Positions 5,987 through 12,338 of a stretch of DNA of 12,338 nt are shown piece after piece. A program made the translations under genes and the position numbers. Each line of letters starts with the position of its first letter. Position 1 is the first letter of the stretch. The DNA is taken from positions 1 through 12,338 of the forward strand of contig NZ_JBFJVE010000083.1 in NCBI RefSeq assembly GCF_041624275.1, given 5' to 3'. The notes beneath the pieces were generated by a model. The model worked only from the letters and a program-made list of their open reading frames with translations. It was not told the origin of the DNA and made no database searches. Source of the stretch: Shimia sp041624275 (GTDB taxonomy: Bacteria; Pseudomonadota; Alphaproteobacteria; Rhodobacterales; Rhodobacteraceae).

Positions 5987-5995
5987 CCGAAACCC

Positions 5996-6019
5996 GCCCC
6001 GGCGTGAACTGGCCGGGGC
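5996..6019 (+). terminator. Hairpin in the clpP-clpX gap, possible attenuator
   Basis: GCCCCGGC (5996-6003) and GCCGGGGC (6012-6019) form a perfect 8-bp stem with an 8-base loop, ten bases after the clpP stop. It is followed by ACTTTCC, with only three T in a row, so termination would be partial at best. It may set the ratio of clpP to clpX message. A weak promoter-like pair follows (TTGTAC 6030-6035, TTAAGC 6052-6057). Confidence 0.4.
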
Positions 6020-6102
6020 ACTTTCCACGTTGTACTCGGGGTGTGGCTGCCTTAAGCTGACCCGAACGCGACGGCGCATATCGAAGGCCCGAAAGGACGC
6101 AA

Positions 6103-7365
<1,263 letters not shown>

Positions 7366-7395
7366 CCCCGAAGGGGCCGGGCAAAGAAATACGGG

Positions 7396-7421
7396 GGGCG
7401 GGCAATTTGTCCGCCCTTTTT
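7396..7421 (+). terminator. Intrinsic terminator of clpX
   Basis: GGGCGG (7396-7401) pairs with CCGCCC (7411-7416); a G-T wobble and a C-G pair extend the stem inwards, leaving a 5-base loop. Five T follow (7417-7421). It lies 30 bases after the clpX stop. A small CCCC-GAA-GGGG hairpin (7366-7376) immediately follows the stop codon. Confidence 0.88.
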
Positions 7422-7436
7422 CGTGGCCTGTCACAC

Positions 7437-7461
7437 TGGACCTTTGCGGCGAATTGGTCCA
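7437..7461. promoter_or_regulatory. Inverted repeat in the promoter region of the NDUFA12-like gene
   Basis: TGGACC (7437-7442) and GGTCCA (7456-7461) are perfect arms 13 bases apart. A possible -10 (TATGAA, 7469-7474, 4 of 6) lies just downstream, though no -35 at proper spacing is clear. The repeat could be an operator or a leader hairpin. It is the only structure between the clpX terminator and the next ATG. Confidence 0.25.
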
Positions 7462-7489
7462 TATGGGGTATGAATTTGCGGAGGCATCC

Positions 7490-7876
7490 ATGGGCATTCT
7501 GAGCACGATCAACAGCGTTTTCTCCTGGTGGAACGGCGCCACTCTCAACACCCGGCTGTTCACGCGCCGCAAGGGCGTGAAAGTGGGCGAAGACGATCAG
7601 GGCAACGTCTATTATCGCACGCGCAACGACAGCAAGCGCTGGGTCATCTTCAACGGCTATGTCGAAGCCAGCCGCATCAGCCCCGACTGGCATGGCTGGC
7701 TGCACCGCACCTATGATGAAACCCCGGTCGAAAAACCGCTGGTTCACAAGGCCTGGGAGAAACCGCATCAGGAAAACCTGAGCGGTTCGGCACTGGCCTA
7801 TGCGCCGGCGGGCTCGATTCGCAAGGCGGCGGCTCCTGCGGCGCGCAGCGATTACGAAGCCTGGGTGCCGGAATAA
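7490..7876 (+). CDS. NADH:ubiquinone oxidoreductase subunit, NDUFA12 (B17.2) family
   Basis: This 128-residue protein is the bacterial form of the mitochondrial complex I accessory subunit NDUFA12/B17.2, which sits on the peripheral arm at the inner membrane. Matching features are GEDDQGNVYYRTRN (33-46), the sequence RWVIFNGYVEASRISPDWHG (50-69) followed by WLH (70-72), and DYEAWVPE at the C-terminus. The Ala/Pro-containing stretch at 101-120 is a variable linker. Known examples come from alphaproteobacteria such as Paracoccus, whose complex I holds three such accessory subunits; this fits the taxonomic guess. It is encoded away from any nuo genes, with GCGGAGG 5 bases before the ATG. mlaD follows after 15 bp, so the two are probably co-transcribed even though their roles differ. 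Confidence 0.93.
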   Translation: MGILSTINSVFSWWNGATLNTRLFTRRKGVKVGEDDQGNVYYRTRNDSKRWVIFNGYVEASRISPDWHGWLHRTYDETPVEKPLVHKAWEKPHQENLSGSALAYAPAGSIRKAAAPAARSDYEAWVPE

Positions 7877-7891
7877 ACCCCGGAGGCGGCC

Positions 7892-8341
7892 ATGTCGGCT
7901 GTGCGCACTGAAATCGCCGTCGGCGCCGCGGTCGTCGCGGTGGCCGTCGGTTTCCTGGTCTATGCCGGGCAGATGACCGGCTTTGCCTCGGCCACGGCAG
8001 GCTATCCGCTGACCGCCTCGTTCCGCTCGATCGAGGGGGTTTCGGTGGGCACCGATGTGCGCCTTGCCGGGGTCAAGATCGGCTCGGTCACCGATATCGC
8101 GCTCAATCCCCAGACCTTCCGCGCCGACACCCGGTTCACCATTCTGGAAGGGATCGACCTGCCCGATGACAGCGCGGTGGTGATTTCCTCCGAGGGGCTG
8201 CTTGGCGGCACTTTCGTCGAAATCCTGCCCGGCGGTTCGCCCTTCAATTTCGAGCCCGGTGCCGAGGTCGAGGACACCCAGGGCGCGGTCAGCCTGATCG
8301 GGCTGATGATGAAATTCGTCACCGGCGGAGAGGCGGAATGA
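7892..8341 (+). CDS. mlaD: Outer-membrane lipid asymmetry maintenance protein MlaD
   Basis: MlaD is the inner-membrane-anchored MCE protein of the Mla phospholipid transporter; in E. coli it forms a hexameric ring over the MlaFE ABC transporter and passes lipid to or from MlaC. The 149-residue product (E. coli MlaD 183) has one N-terminal transmembrane helix (about 8-26) and one MCE domain (about 38-116) with YPLTASFRSIEGVSVGTDVR, then LAGVKIGSV (58-66) and EGLLGGTFVEILPGG. It is shorter than the E. coli protein at the C-terminus, though the hydrophobic end (SLIGLMMKFV), which resembles the segment that lines the central pore, is present. mlaE, mlaF and mlaC are not in this window. GGAGG (7882-7886) precedes the ATG; the next gene overlaps by 4 bp (ATGA). 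Confidence 0.92.
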   Translation: MSAVRTEIAVGAAVVAVAVGFLVYAGQMTGFASATAGYPLTASFRSIEGVSVGTDVRLAGVKIGSVTDIALNPQTFRADTRFTILEGIDLPDDSAVVISSEGLLGGTFVEILPGGSPFNFEPGAEVEDTQGAVSLIGLMMKFVTGGEAE

Positions 8342-8847
8342 GACGCGCCCTTGGCCCGTCTGTCGGCCTGTCCCTGGGCCTGCTGCTGAGCGCCGCGCCG
8401 GCCACGGCGCAGCAGATCACCGTGGAAACCCTCGACCCCGAGTCGCAGCCGCAGATCATTCTGCTGCCCGAGCGGCCCGAGGTGTTCTCGCTCAGCGAAG
8501 ACCTCGGCGTGGTGACCTCGGAAGTCGCGGCGCGGGTGGTCACGGGGCAGGGGGCGCTGCTGCGCGGCCTTGACCGGCTGAACGGCGAGGTGGTCGACAT
8601 CACGCTGAAAAACGGCTTTAGCGTCGCCTTCGGCGATCTCAGGGTCGATCTTGCCGAATGTCGCCACCCCGAAGACAACCCGACCGGCGAAGGCTATGCC
8701 TTTCTCACCATCTATGACGGAATCGAGGCGGTCGACCCGCTGTTCCAGGGCTGGATGGTGGCCTCGTCACCGGCGCTGAATGCGCTGGATCACCCGCGCT
8801 TCGACCTCTGGGTGATGCGCTGCGACACCACCTCGTCGACCGAGTAG
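8338..8847 (+). CDS. DUF2155 domain-containing periplasmic protein
   Basis: This is an exported protein of unknown function, 169 residues long. The first 24 residues form a signal peptide (hydrophobic core GLSLGLLLSAAP, cleavage after ATA). The mature domain has the DUF2155 features as I recall them: GALLRGLDRLNGEVVDITL (72-90), DLRVDLAECRHPEDNP (100-115), AFLTIYD, PLFQGWMVASSPALNALDHP (134-153) and FDLWVMRC (155-162). Only two cysteines remain after cleavage (C108 and C162), which suggests one disulfide. It overlaps mlaD by 4 bp. Its 3' end overlaps the convergent aat gene by 58 bp. The operon context hints at an envelope role, but no function should be inferred beyond that. Confidence 0.85.
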   Translation: MRRALGPSVGLSLGLLLSAAPATAQQITVETLDPESQPQIILLPERPEVFSLSEDLGVVTSEVAARVVTGQGALLRGLDRLNGEVVDITLKNGFSVAFGDLRVDLAECRHPEDNPTGEGYAFLTIYDGIEAVDPLFQGWMVASSPALNALDHPRFDLWVMRCDTTSSTE

Positions 8848-9461
8848 CCCAGCGGGCCTAGGAAATTGGCCCGCCTCTCCAGCGCCGCCGCCAACTGTCG
8901 GTGATACCTGGCCCGGGTGATCTCGACAGCCCCCAGCGAGGCCAGATGCGGCGTCAGGAACTGGGTGTCGAACAGGGTGAACCCCTGCGCCCTGAGGTGG
9001 TACACCAGCCAGGCGAGGGCGATTTTCGATGCATCGCGGGCGCTGCTGAACATGCTTTCGCCGAAAAAGGCGCCGCCGAGGGTGACGCCATAGACACCGC
9101 CGATCAGCGCGCCGTCGCGCCAAAGCTCGAAGGAATGCGCCTGCCCGCGGTGGTGCAGGGCGATGTAAAGCCGGCGGATGCCCGGGTTGATCCAGGTCTC
9201 GTCGCGGTCGGCGCAGGCATCGACGACGGCGGCGAAATCGCGATTGATCGCGACCTCGTAATCGCGCCGCCGGATGGCCTTGGCCAGCGAACGCGCGACA
9301 TGGAACCCGTCAAGCGGGAAGACGCCGCGCCTATGCGGGTCGACCCAGAAGATCTCGGGGTCGTCCCGGTGTTCCGACATGGGAAAGATTCCCATGGCAT
9401 AGGCCCGCATCAACAGGTCGGGTGTGATCTCGTCCTGCCCGGTTTGCGGACCATGCGGCAT
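8790..9461 (-). CDS. aat: Leucyl/phenylalanyl-tRNA--protein transferase
   Basis: Aat transfers Leu or Phe from charged tRNA onto proteins that start with Arg or Lys, making an N-degron that ClpS delivers to ClpAP. The 223-residue protein (E. coli 234) shows YAMGIFPMSE (21-30), FWVDPHRRGVFPLD (38-51), the FFGESMFS motif with E135, and LFDTQFLTPHLASLGA with D165. E135 and D165 are 30 residues apart, as are E156 and D186 of the E. coli enzyme. The ATG overlaps the accC stop by one base (TGATG on the coding strand), so it is probably translated by re-initiation; the upstream Shine-Dalgarno is weak. The last residues (VVSQRITQRSKRG) look like the normal family ending, so the overlap with the DUF2155 gene is not caused by a lost stop codon. 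Confidence 0.95.
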   Translation of the reverse strand: MPHGPQTGQDEITPDLLMRAYAMGIFPMSEHRDDPEIFWVDPHRRGVFPLDGFHVARSLAKAIRRRDYEVAINRDFAAVVDACADRDETWINPGIRRLYIALHHRGQAHSFELWRDGALIGGVYGVTLGGAFFGESMFSSARDASKIALAWLVYHLRAQGFTLFDTQFLTPHLASLGAVEITRARYHRQLAAALERRANFLGPLGYSVDEVVSQRITQRSKRG

Positions 9462-10813
9462 CAGCCGTCAGCCATCTGCGACTCCAGCCACCGTTCGAGC
9501 CAGTGGATGTTGTAATCGCCCGAATGGATGTCGTCTTCGGCCAGCAGCGCGTGGAACAGCGGAATCGTGGTGTCGACACCATCGACGATCAGCTCCGCCA
9601 GCGCCCGGTGCAGGCGGGCCAGCGCCTCTTTGCGGTCGCGGCCGTGCACGATCAGCTTGCCGATCAGCGAATCGTAGAAGGGCGGGATCGAATAGCCGTC
9701 ATAAAGCGCCGAATCCATCCGCACGCCCAGCCCGCCGGGGGCATGGTACTGCGTGATCCGGCCCGGGCAGGGGGCGAAATTCGGCAGCCGCTCGGCGTTG
9801 ATGCGCACTTCGATGGCGTGGCCGTTCAGCTCCAGGTCATCCTGGGTGAAGGACATCGGCAGCCCCTCGGCGACGCGGATCTGTTCCCGCACCAGGTCGA
9901 CACCGAAGATCGCCTCGGTCACCGGGTGTTCCACCTGTAGGCGGGTGTTCATCTCGATGAAGTAGAATTCGCCCTTCTCATAGAGGAACTCGATCGTGCC
10001 GGCACCGATATAGTTGATATTGGCCACGGCCTCGGCGCAGATCCGGCCGATCTCGGCGCGTTCCTCGGGCGAGATGCAGGGGCCGGGCGCCTCTTCGAAG
10101 ACCTTCTGGTGGCGGCGTTGCAGCGAGCAGTCCCGCTCGCCCAGATGCACGGCATTGCCCTTGCCGTCGCCAAAGACCTGAATCTCGATATGGCGCGGCG
10201 TGGTCAGGTATTTCTCGATATAGACTTCGTCATTGCCAAAGTTCGATTTGCCCTCGGCGCGCGCGGTCTGAAAGGCGCTTTTCATCTCGGCGGCGCTGTT
10301 GGCGACCTTCATGCCCTTGCCGCCGCCGCCGGCGGTGGCCTTGATGATCACCGGATAGCCGAACTCCTCGCCGATCTTCAGCGCAGTCTCGAGATCGGGC
10401 ACCCCGCCTTCGCTGCCGGGCACGCAGGGCACACCCAGCGCCTTCATCGTCTCCTTGGCGGTGATCTTGTCGCCCATCACCCGGATATGTTCGGCGGTGG
10501 GGCCGATAAAGGTCAGGTCGTGGTCTTCGACGATCTGCACGAAATTGGCGTTTTCCGACAGGAAACCATAGCCCGGATGGATCGCCTGGGCGCCGGTGAT
10601 TTCGCAGGCCGCGATGATCGAGGCCATGTTGAGATAGCTTTCCGAGCCGGGGGCGGGGCCGATGCAGACCGCTTCGTCGGCCATGCGCACATGCATCGCG
10701 TCGGCGTCGGCGGTCGAATGGACCGCGACCGACTGAATGCCCATTTCGCGGCACGCGCGGATCACGCGCAGGGCGATCTCACCGCGGTTGGCGATAAGGA
10801 TTTTATCAAACAT
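9461..10813 (-). CDS. accC: Acetyl-CoA carboxylase, biotin carboxylase subunit
   Basis: AccC carboxylates the biotin on AccB using ATP and bicarbonate, the first half-reaction of fatty-acid synthesis. The 450-residue protein (E. coli 449) has the biotin carboxylase fold: the N-terminal KILIANRGEIALRVIRACRE, the ATP-grasp glycine loop GGGGKGM (162-168), ERDCSLQRRHQKV (226-238), and EMNTRLQVEHPVTE (287-300). Residues matching the E. coli active site are K116, K158, E275, E287, N289, R291 and R337. All are present, so the enzyme should be active. The C-terminal 10 codons lie just before aat, which overlaps by one base; accB lies 9 bp upstream. The carboxyltransferase genes accA and accD are elsewhere, as is usual. 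Confidence 0.97.
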   Translation of the reverse strand: MFDKILIANRGEIALRVIRACREMGIQSVAVHSTADADAMHVRMADEAVCIGPAPGSESYLNMASIIAACEITGAQAIHPGYGFLSENANFVQIVEDHDLTFIGPTAEHIRVMGDKITAKETMKALGVPCVPGSEGGVPDLETALKIGEEFGYPVIIKATAGGGGKGMKVANSAAEMKSAFQTARAEGKSNFGNDEVYIEKYLTTPRHIEIQVFGDGKGNAVHLGERDCSLQRRHQKVFEEAPGPCISPEERAEIGRICAEAVANINYIGAGTIEFLYEKGEFYFIEMNTRLQVEHPVTEAIFGVDLVREQIRVAEGLPMSFTQDDLELNGHAIEVRINAERLPNFAPCPGRITQYHAPGGLGVRMDSALYDGYSIPPFYDSLIGKLIVHGRDRKEALARLHRALAELIVDGVDTTIPLFHALLAEDDIHSGDYNIHWLERWLESQMADG

Positions 10814-10822
10814 GTCAGCGCC

Positions 10823-11311
10823 TTATTCGATGATGACCAAGGGGGCGCCATATTCGACGGTATCTCCGTCACCGACCAGGATGCGCTTGACCGTGCCCGG
10901 TTTCGGGGCCGGGATATGGTTCATGGTCTTCATCGCCTCGACGATCAGCAGCGTGTCGCCCTCGGACACTTTGTCGCCGACGCTGACGAAGCTGGGGGCG
11001 CCGGGTTCGGCCTGAAGATAGACGGTGCCCACCATCGGCGAGGTGACCGCGCCGGGGTGGCTGGCCGGGTCGTCCGACACGCTGGCCTCGGCCAGGGCAG
11101 GGGCGGCGGCCGGTGCGGCGACCGGGGCAGGGGCGGCGGCAGGGGCGACGACGGTCGCGGCCAACTGGGTCTGGCGGCTGACGCGCACGTTCAGGCTGTC
11201 GTCCGACCCGTATTCCCGCATCACTTCGAGTTCGGTCAGATCGTTCTCGCGCAGAAGCTCTGCCAGCGCCTGAATGAAGGCAACGTCATTGTCGTGGTTT
11301 TTCTTGCTCAT
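10823..11311 (-). CDS. accB: Acetyl-CoA carboxylase, biotin carboxyl carrier protein
   Basis: AccB carries the biotin between the two halves of acetyl-CoA carboxylase. The 162-residue protein has an N-terminal helix-rich region (about 8-46), an Ala/Pro-rich flexible linker (about 51-76) and a biotinyl domain (about 86-162). The biotinylated lysine is K128 in EAMKTMN. The segment EPGAPSFVSVGDKV (102-115) is the 'thumb' loop that marks acetyl-CoA carboxylase carriers rather than other biotinyl domains. GAGG precedes the ATG at a distance of about 11 bases. accC follows after 9 bp. In related genomes I recall aroQ upstream of accB; here the upstream neighbour is a PAS-LuxR gene instead. Confidence 0.96.
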   Translation of the reverse strand: MSKKNHDNDVAFIQALAELLRENDLTELEVMREYGSDDSLNVRVSRQTQLAATVVAPAAAPAPVAAPAAAPALAEASVSDDPASHPGAVTSPMVGTVYLQAEPGAPSFVSVGDKVSEGDTLLIVEAMKTMNHIPAPKPGTVKRILVGDGDTVEYGAPLVIIE

Positions 11312-11376
11312 CTTAGTCTGTCCTCTTCAACGCTTCGCCGCGCGGATGTGAGTCTGATTGGTTTCCCTTGGGTCGC

Positions 11377-11405
11377 GTTATATGGCATCGCGCCGCCAGT
11401 GAAAA
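11377..11405 (-). promoter_or_regulatory. Predicted promoter of accB-accC-aat
   Basis: On the minus strand, TTTTCA (11405-11400, 4 of 6 to TTGACA) is followed by a 17-base spacer and TATAAC (11382-11377, 5 of 6 to TATAAT). A start near 11370 would give an accB leader of about 59 bases. It is the best -35/-10 pair in the 168-bp gap between accB and the PAS-LuxR gene, which otherwise shows no clear terminator. Confidence 0.5.
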
Positions 11406-11479
11406 GCGCGCTCGCATGCCGAGTGACATGGGGGAGCGAGGGGCGGATTTCCAGTGGCTTTTTCGGTTTTCAAGCTGCC

Positions 11480-12022
11480 TCAGAGCGGCATTCCCGACAG
11501 TTTGGCCACCAGTTCGGCCAGTTTGCGGGCACCGAACTTGCGCAGCAGCCGGGCGCGGTATTCCTCGACCGTGCGATAGCTCAGCGACAGTTCGAGGCCG
11601 ATCTCCTTGCTGGTCATGCCGCGGCAGGTCAGGATCGCGACCTCGCGTTCCCTTTGCGACAGCTCGACCACGGGGCGGTCGTCCGAGAGGTCGGCAAAGG
11701 ACCAGATGCTTTTCTGGAACGGGTTGTCCGGGGTCGTCGACTGGCCCCGGGTGCGGCACCAGAACAGGGTATCGTCGCGCCGCCGCATGACCCTTTCGTC
11801 ATTGTAGCGCCCGGTCTCGCGAATCGCGGCATAGACCCTGGCGCCGAATTTCTGGTAGTCCTCTTCCGAGGCGTAGAAATCTGCCAGCGAGCGGTTGGCG
11901 CAGTCTTCGGGGGCGGCCTTGAACATCTCCCCGAAGGCGCGGTTGCAGCGCACGATCATGCGATTTTCGAGTATCGCGAGCCCGATCGGGGCATGTTCGA
12001 AAGCGTCGGCGGCCAGATCCAT
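11480..12022 (-). CDS. PAS domain and LuxR-type helix-turn-helix transcriptional regulator
   Basis: This predicted one-component regulator has 180 residues. An N-terminal PAS domain (about 5-112) shows FEHAPIGLAILENRMIVRCN (8-27), FGEMF and FADLSD; a C-terminal LuxR/GerE helix-turn-helix (about 119-178) shows LSQREREVAILTCRGMTSKE (121-140), IGLELSLS and YRTVEEYRARLLRKFGA. There is no receiver domain and no conserved phospho-acceptor Asp, so it is not a standard response regulator; the PAS domain probably senses a ligand. Three cysteines lie in the PAS part (C26, C41, C89). The ATG at 12022 was chosen; an in-frame TTG at 12058 adds 12 residues outside the PAS fold. Neither start has a good ribosome site. 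It lies downstream of a terminated CoA-transferase gene and upstream of accB, all on the same strand. Target genes are unknown. Confidence 0.85.
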   Translation of the reverse strand: MDLAADAFEHAPIGLAILENRMIVRCNRAFGEMFKAAPEDCANRSLADFYASEEDYQKFGARVYAAIRETGRYNDERVMRRRDDTLFWCRTRGQSTTPDNPFQKSIWSFADLSDDRPVVELSQREREVAILTCRGMTSKEIGLELSLSYRTVEEYRARLLRKFGARKLAELVAKLSGMPL

Positions 12023-12115
12023 GGCACGAGACTTGCAGCAATTGCGGCGCGAAGCCAAGCCGAAATCCCCGCCGCCATCGCAAATGCCGGCCTGCGGCGC
12101 CGGTGCGGGGCAAAG

Positions 12116-12142
12116 AAAAAGGCCCGGCGCAACGGCCGGGCC
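12116..12142 (-). terminator. Intrinsic terminator of the CoA-transferase gene
   Basis: On the minus strand a perfect 8-bp stem GGCCCGGC (12142-12135) / GCCGGGCC (12128-12121) with a 6-base loop is followed by five T (12120-12116). It begins 24 bases after the stop codon. This separates the CoA-transferase transcript from the PAS-LuxR gene, which must then have its own promoter somewhere in 12023-12115; I see no clear one. Confidence 0.88.
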
Positions 12143-12166
12143 CCTTGATGCCGTGTCGGCGGCCGA

Positions 12167-12338
12167 TCAGTTGACCAGCGTCGCCTCGGTGGCGGCGCGG
12201 AACTCTTCCTCGCTGACGCCATCGGCCAGTTCCACCAGCCTGAGGCCGCCCTCGACCACGTCCATCACGCCGAGATTGGTGATGATGCGATCGACCACGC
12301 CCCGGCCGGTCAGCGGCAGGGTGCATTCCTTCAGCACC
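12167..12338 (-). CDS. 3-oxoacid CoA-transferase subunit B (ScoB/PcaJ-like), C-terminal end only
   Basis: Only the last 56 codons before the TGA are in the window; the gene continues beyond base 12338. The fragment reads VLKECTLPLTGRGVVDRIIT at its start and contains NLGVMDVV, GLRLVELADGVSEEE and a short end (EATLVN). This is the conserved C-terminus of the beta subunit of family I CoA-transferases, which move CoA from succinyl-CoA to acetoacetate (ScoB) or 3-oxoadipate (PcaJ). The active-site glutamate lies outside the window, so the exact substrate cannot be told. By analogy the alpha subunit gene should lie upstream, beyond the window. A strong terminator follows the stop. Confidence 0.85.
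   Translation of the reverse strand, partial: VLKECTLPLTGRGVVDRIITNLGVMDVVEGGLRLVELADGVSEEEFRAATEATLVN

Noticed and set aside
11085..11165. Repetitive GC-rich DNA that looks like a tandem repeat
   Set aside because: It encodes the Ala/Pro linker of AccB; the repetition is a result of the protein composition.
10109..12148. Plus-strand open frame of 679 codons
   Set aside because: It runs antisense to accC, accB and the PAS-LuxR gene, all with clear family motifs. Its product is low-complexity, rich in Gly, Ala, Asp and His, with no recognisable domain; such long frames are expected opposite GC-rich genes.

Overview
The window is GC-rich, densely packed alphaproteobacterial chromosome, most likely from the Rhodobacteraceae (Rhodobacter/Paracoccus/Roseobacter relatives). 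The main clues are a short prolyl-tRNA synthetase with no room for the bacterial editing insert, a bacterial homologue of the complex I subunit NDUFA12, a run of NDUFA12, mlaD and a DUF2155 gene followed by convergent aat-accC-accB, a single LolC/E-type permease before lolD, and an FnrL-like box. No phage, transposon, CRISPR, integrase, tRNA or rRNA gene was seen. This is core genome, not an accessory island.

Layout. (1) 1-2867, plus strand: the 3' part of proS, a 124-bp gap with two hairpins and a probable promoter, then lolC-lolD overlapping by 8 bp (lipoprotein export). (2) 2877-3323, minus: a small YdcZ/DUF606 membrane protein, convergent with lolD. (3) 3324-3620: a divergent control region with an FnrL-like palindrome. 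(4) 3621-4411, plus: two overlapping genes for related small cytochromes c, one predicted soluble and one a lipoprotein. (5) 4448-5104, minus: a divergent Tag-like DNA glycosylase. (6) 5354-7365, plus: clpP and clpX, closed by a strong intrinsic terminator. (7) 7490-8847, plus: an NDUFA12-like complex I subunit, mlaD and DUF2155, tightly spaced. (8) 11311-8790, minus: accB-accC-aat, with a recognisable promoter before accB; the end of aat overlaps the end of the DUF2155 gene by 58 bp. (9) 12022-11480, minus: a PAS-LuxR regulator. (10) 12338-12167, minus: the C-terminal end of a 3-oxoacid CoA-transferase beta subunit, with its own terminator.

How the genes relate. Most are envelope, energy and proteostasis housekeeping: LolCD moves lipoproteins to the outer membrane, MlaD handles phospholipids between membranes, AccB/AccC start fatty-acid synthesis, ClpXP degrades proteins, and Aat adds N-terminal Leu/Phe degrons that in other bacteria lead to ClpAP. 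The cytochrome pair and the NDUFA12-like protein belong to electron transport.

Nothing here looks like a wholly new system. The points most worth checking are the FnrL box and cytochrome pair, the Tag-like protein that lacks the Tag zinc and glutamate residues, the 58-bp coding overlap of two conserved C-termini, and the hairpin that holds the stop codons of both lolD and the YdcZ gene. All calls are from reading the sequence and recalled family knowledge; no search was run.
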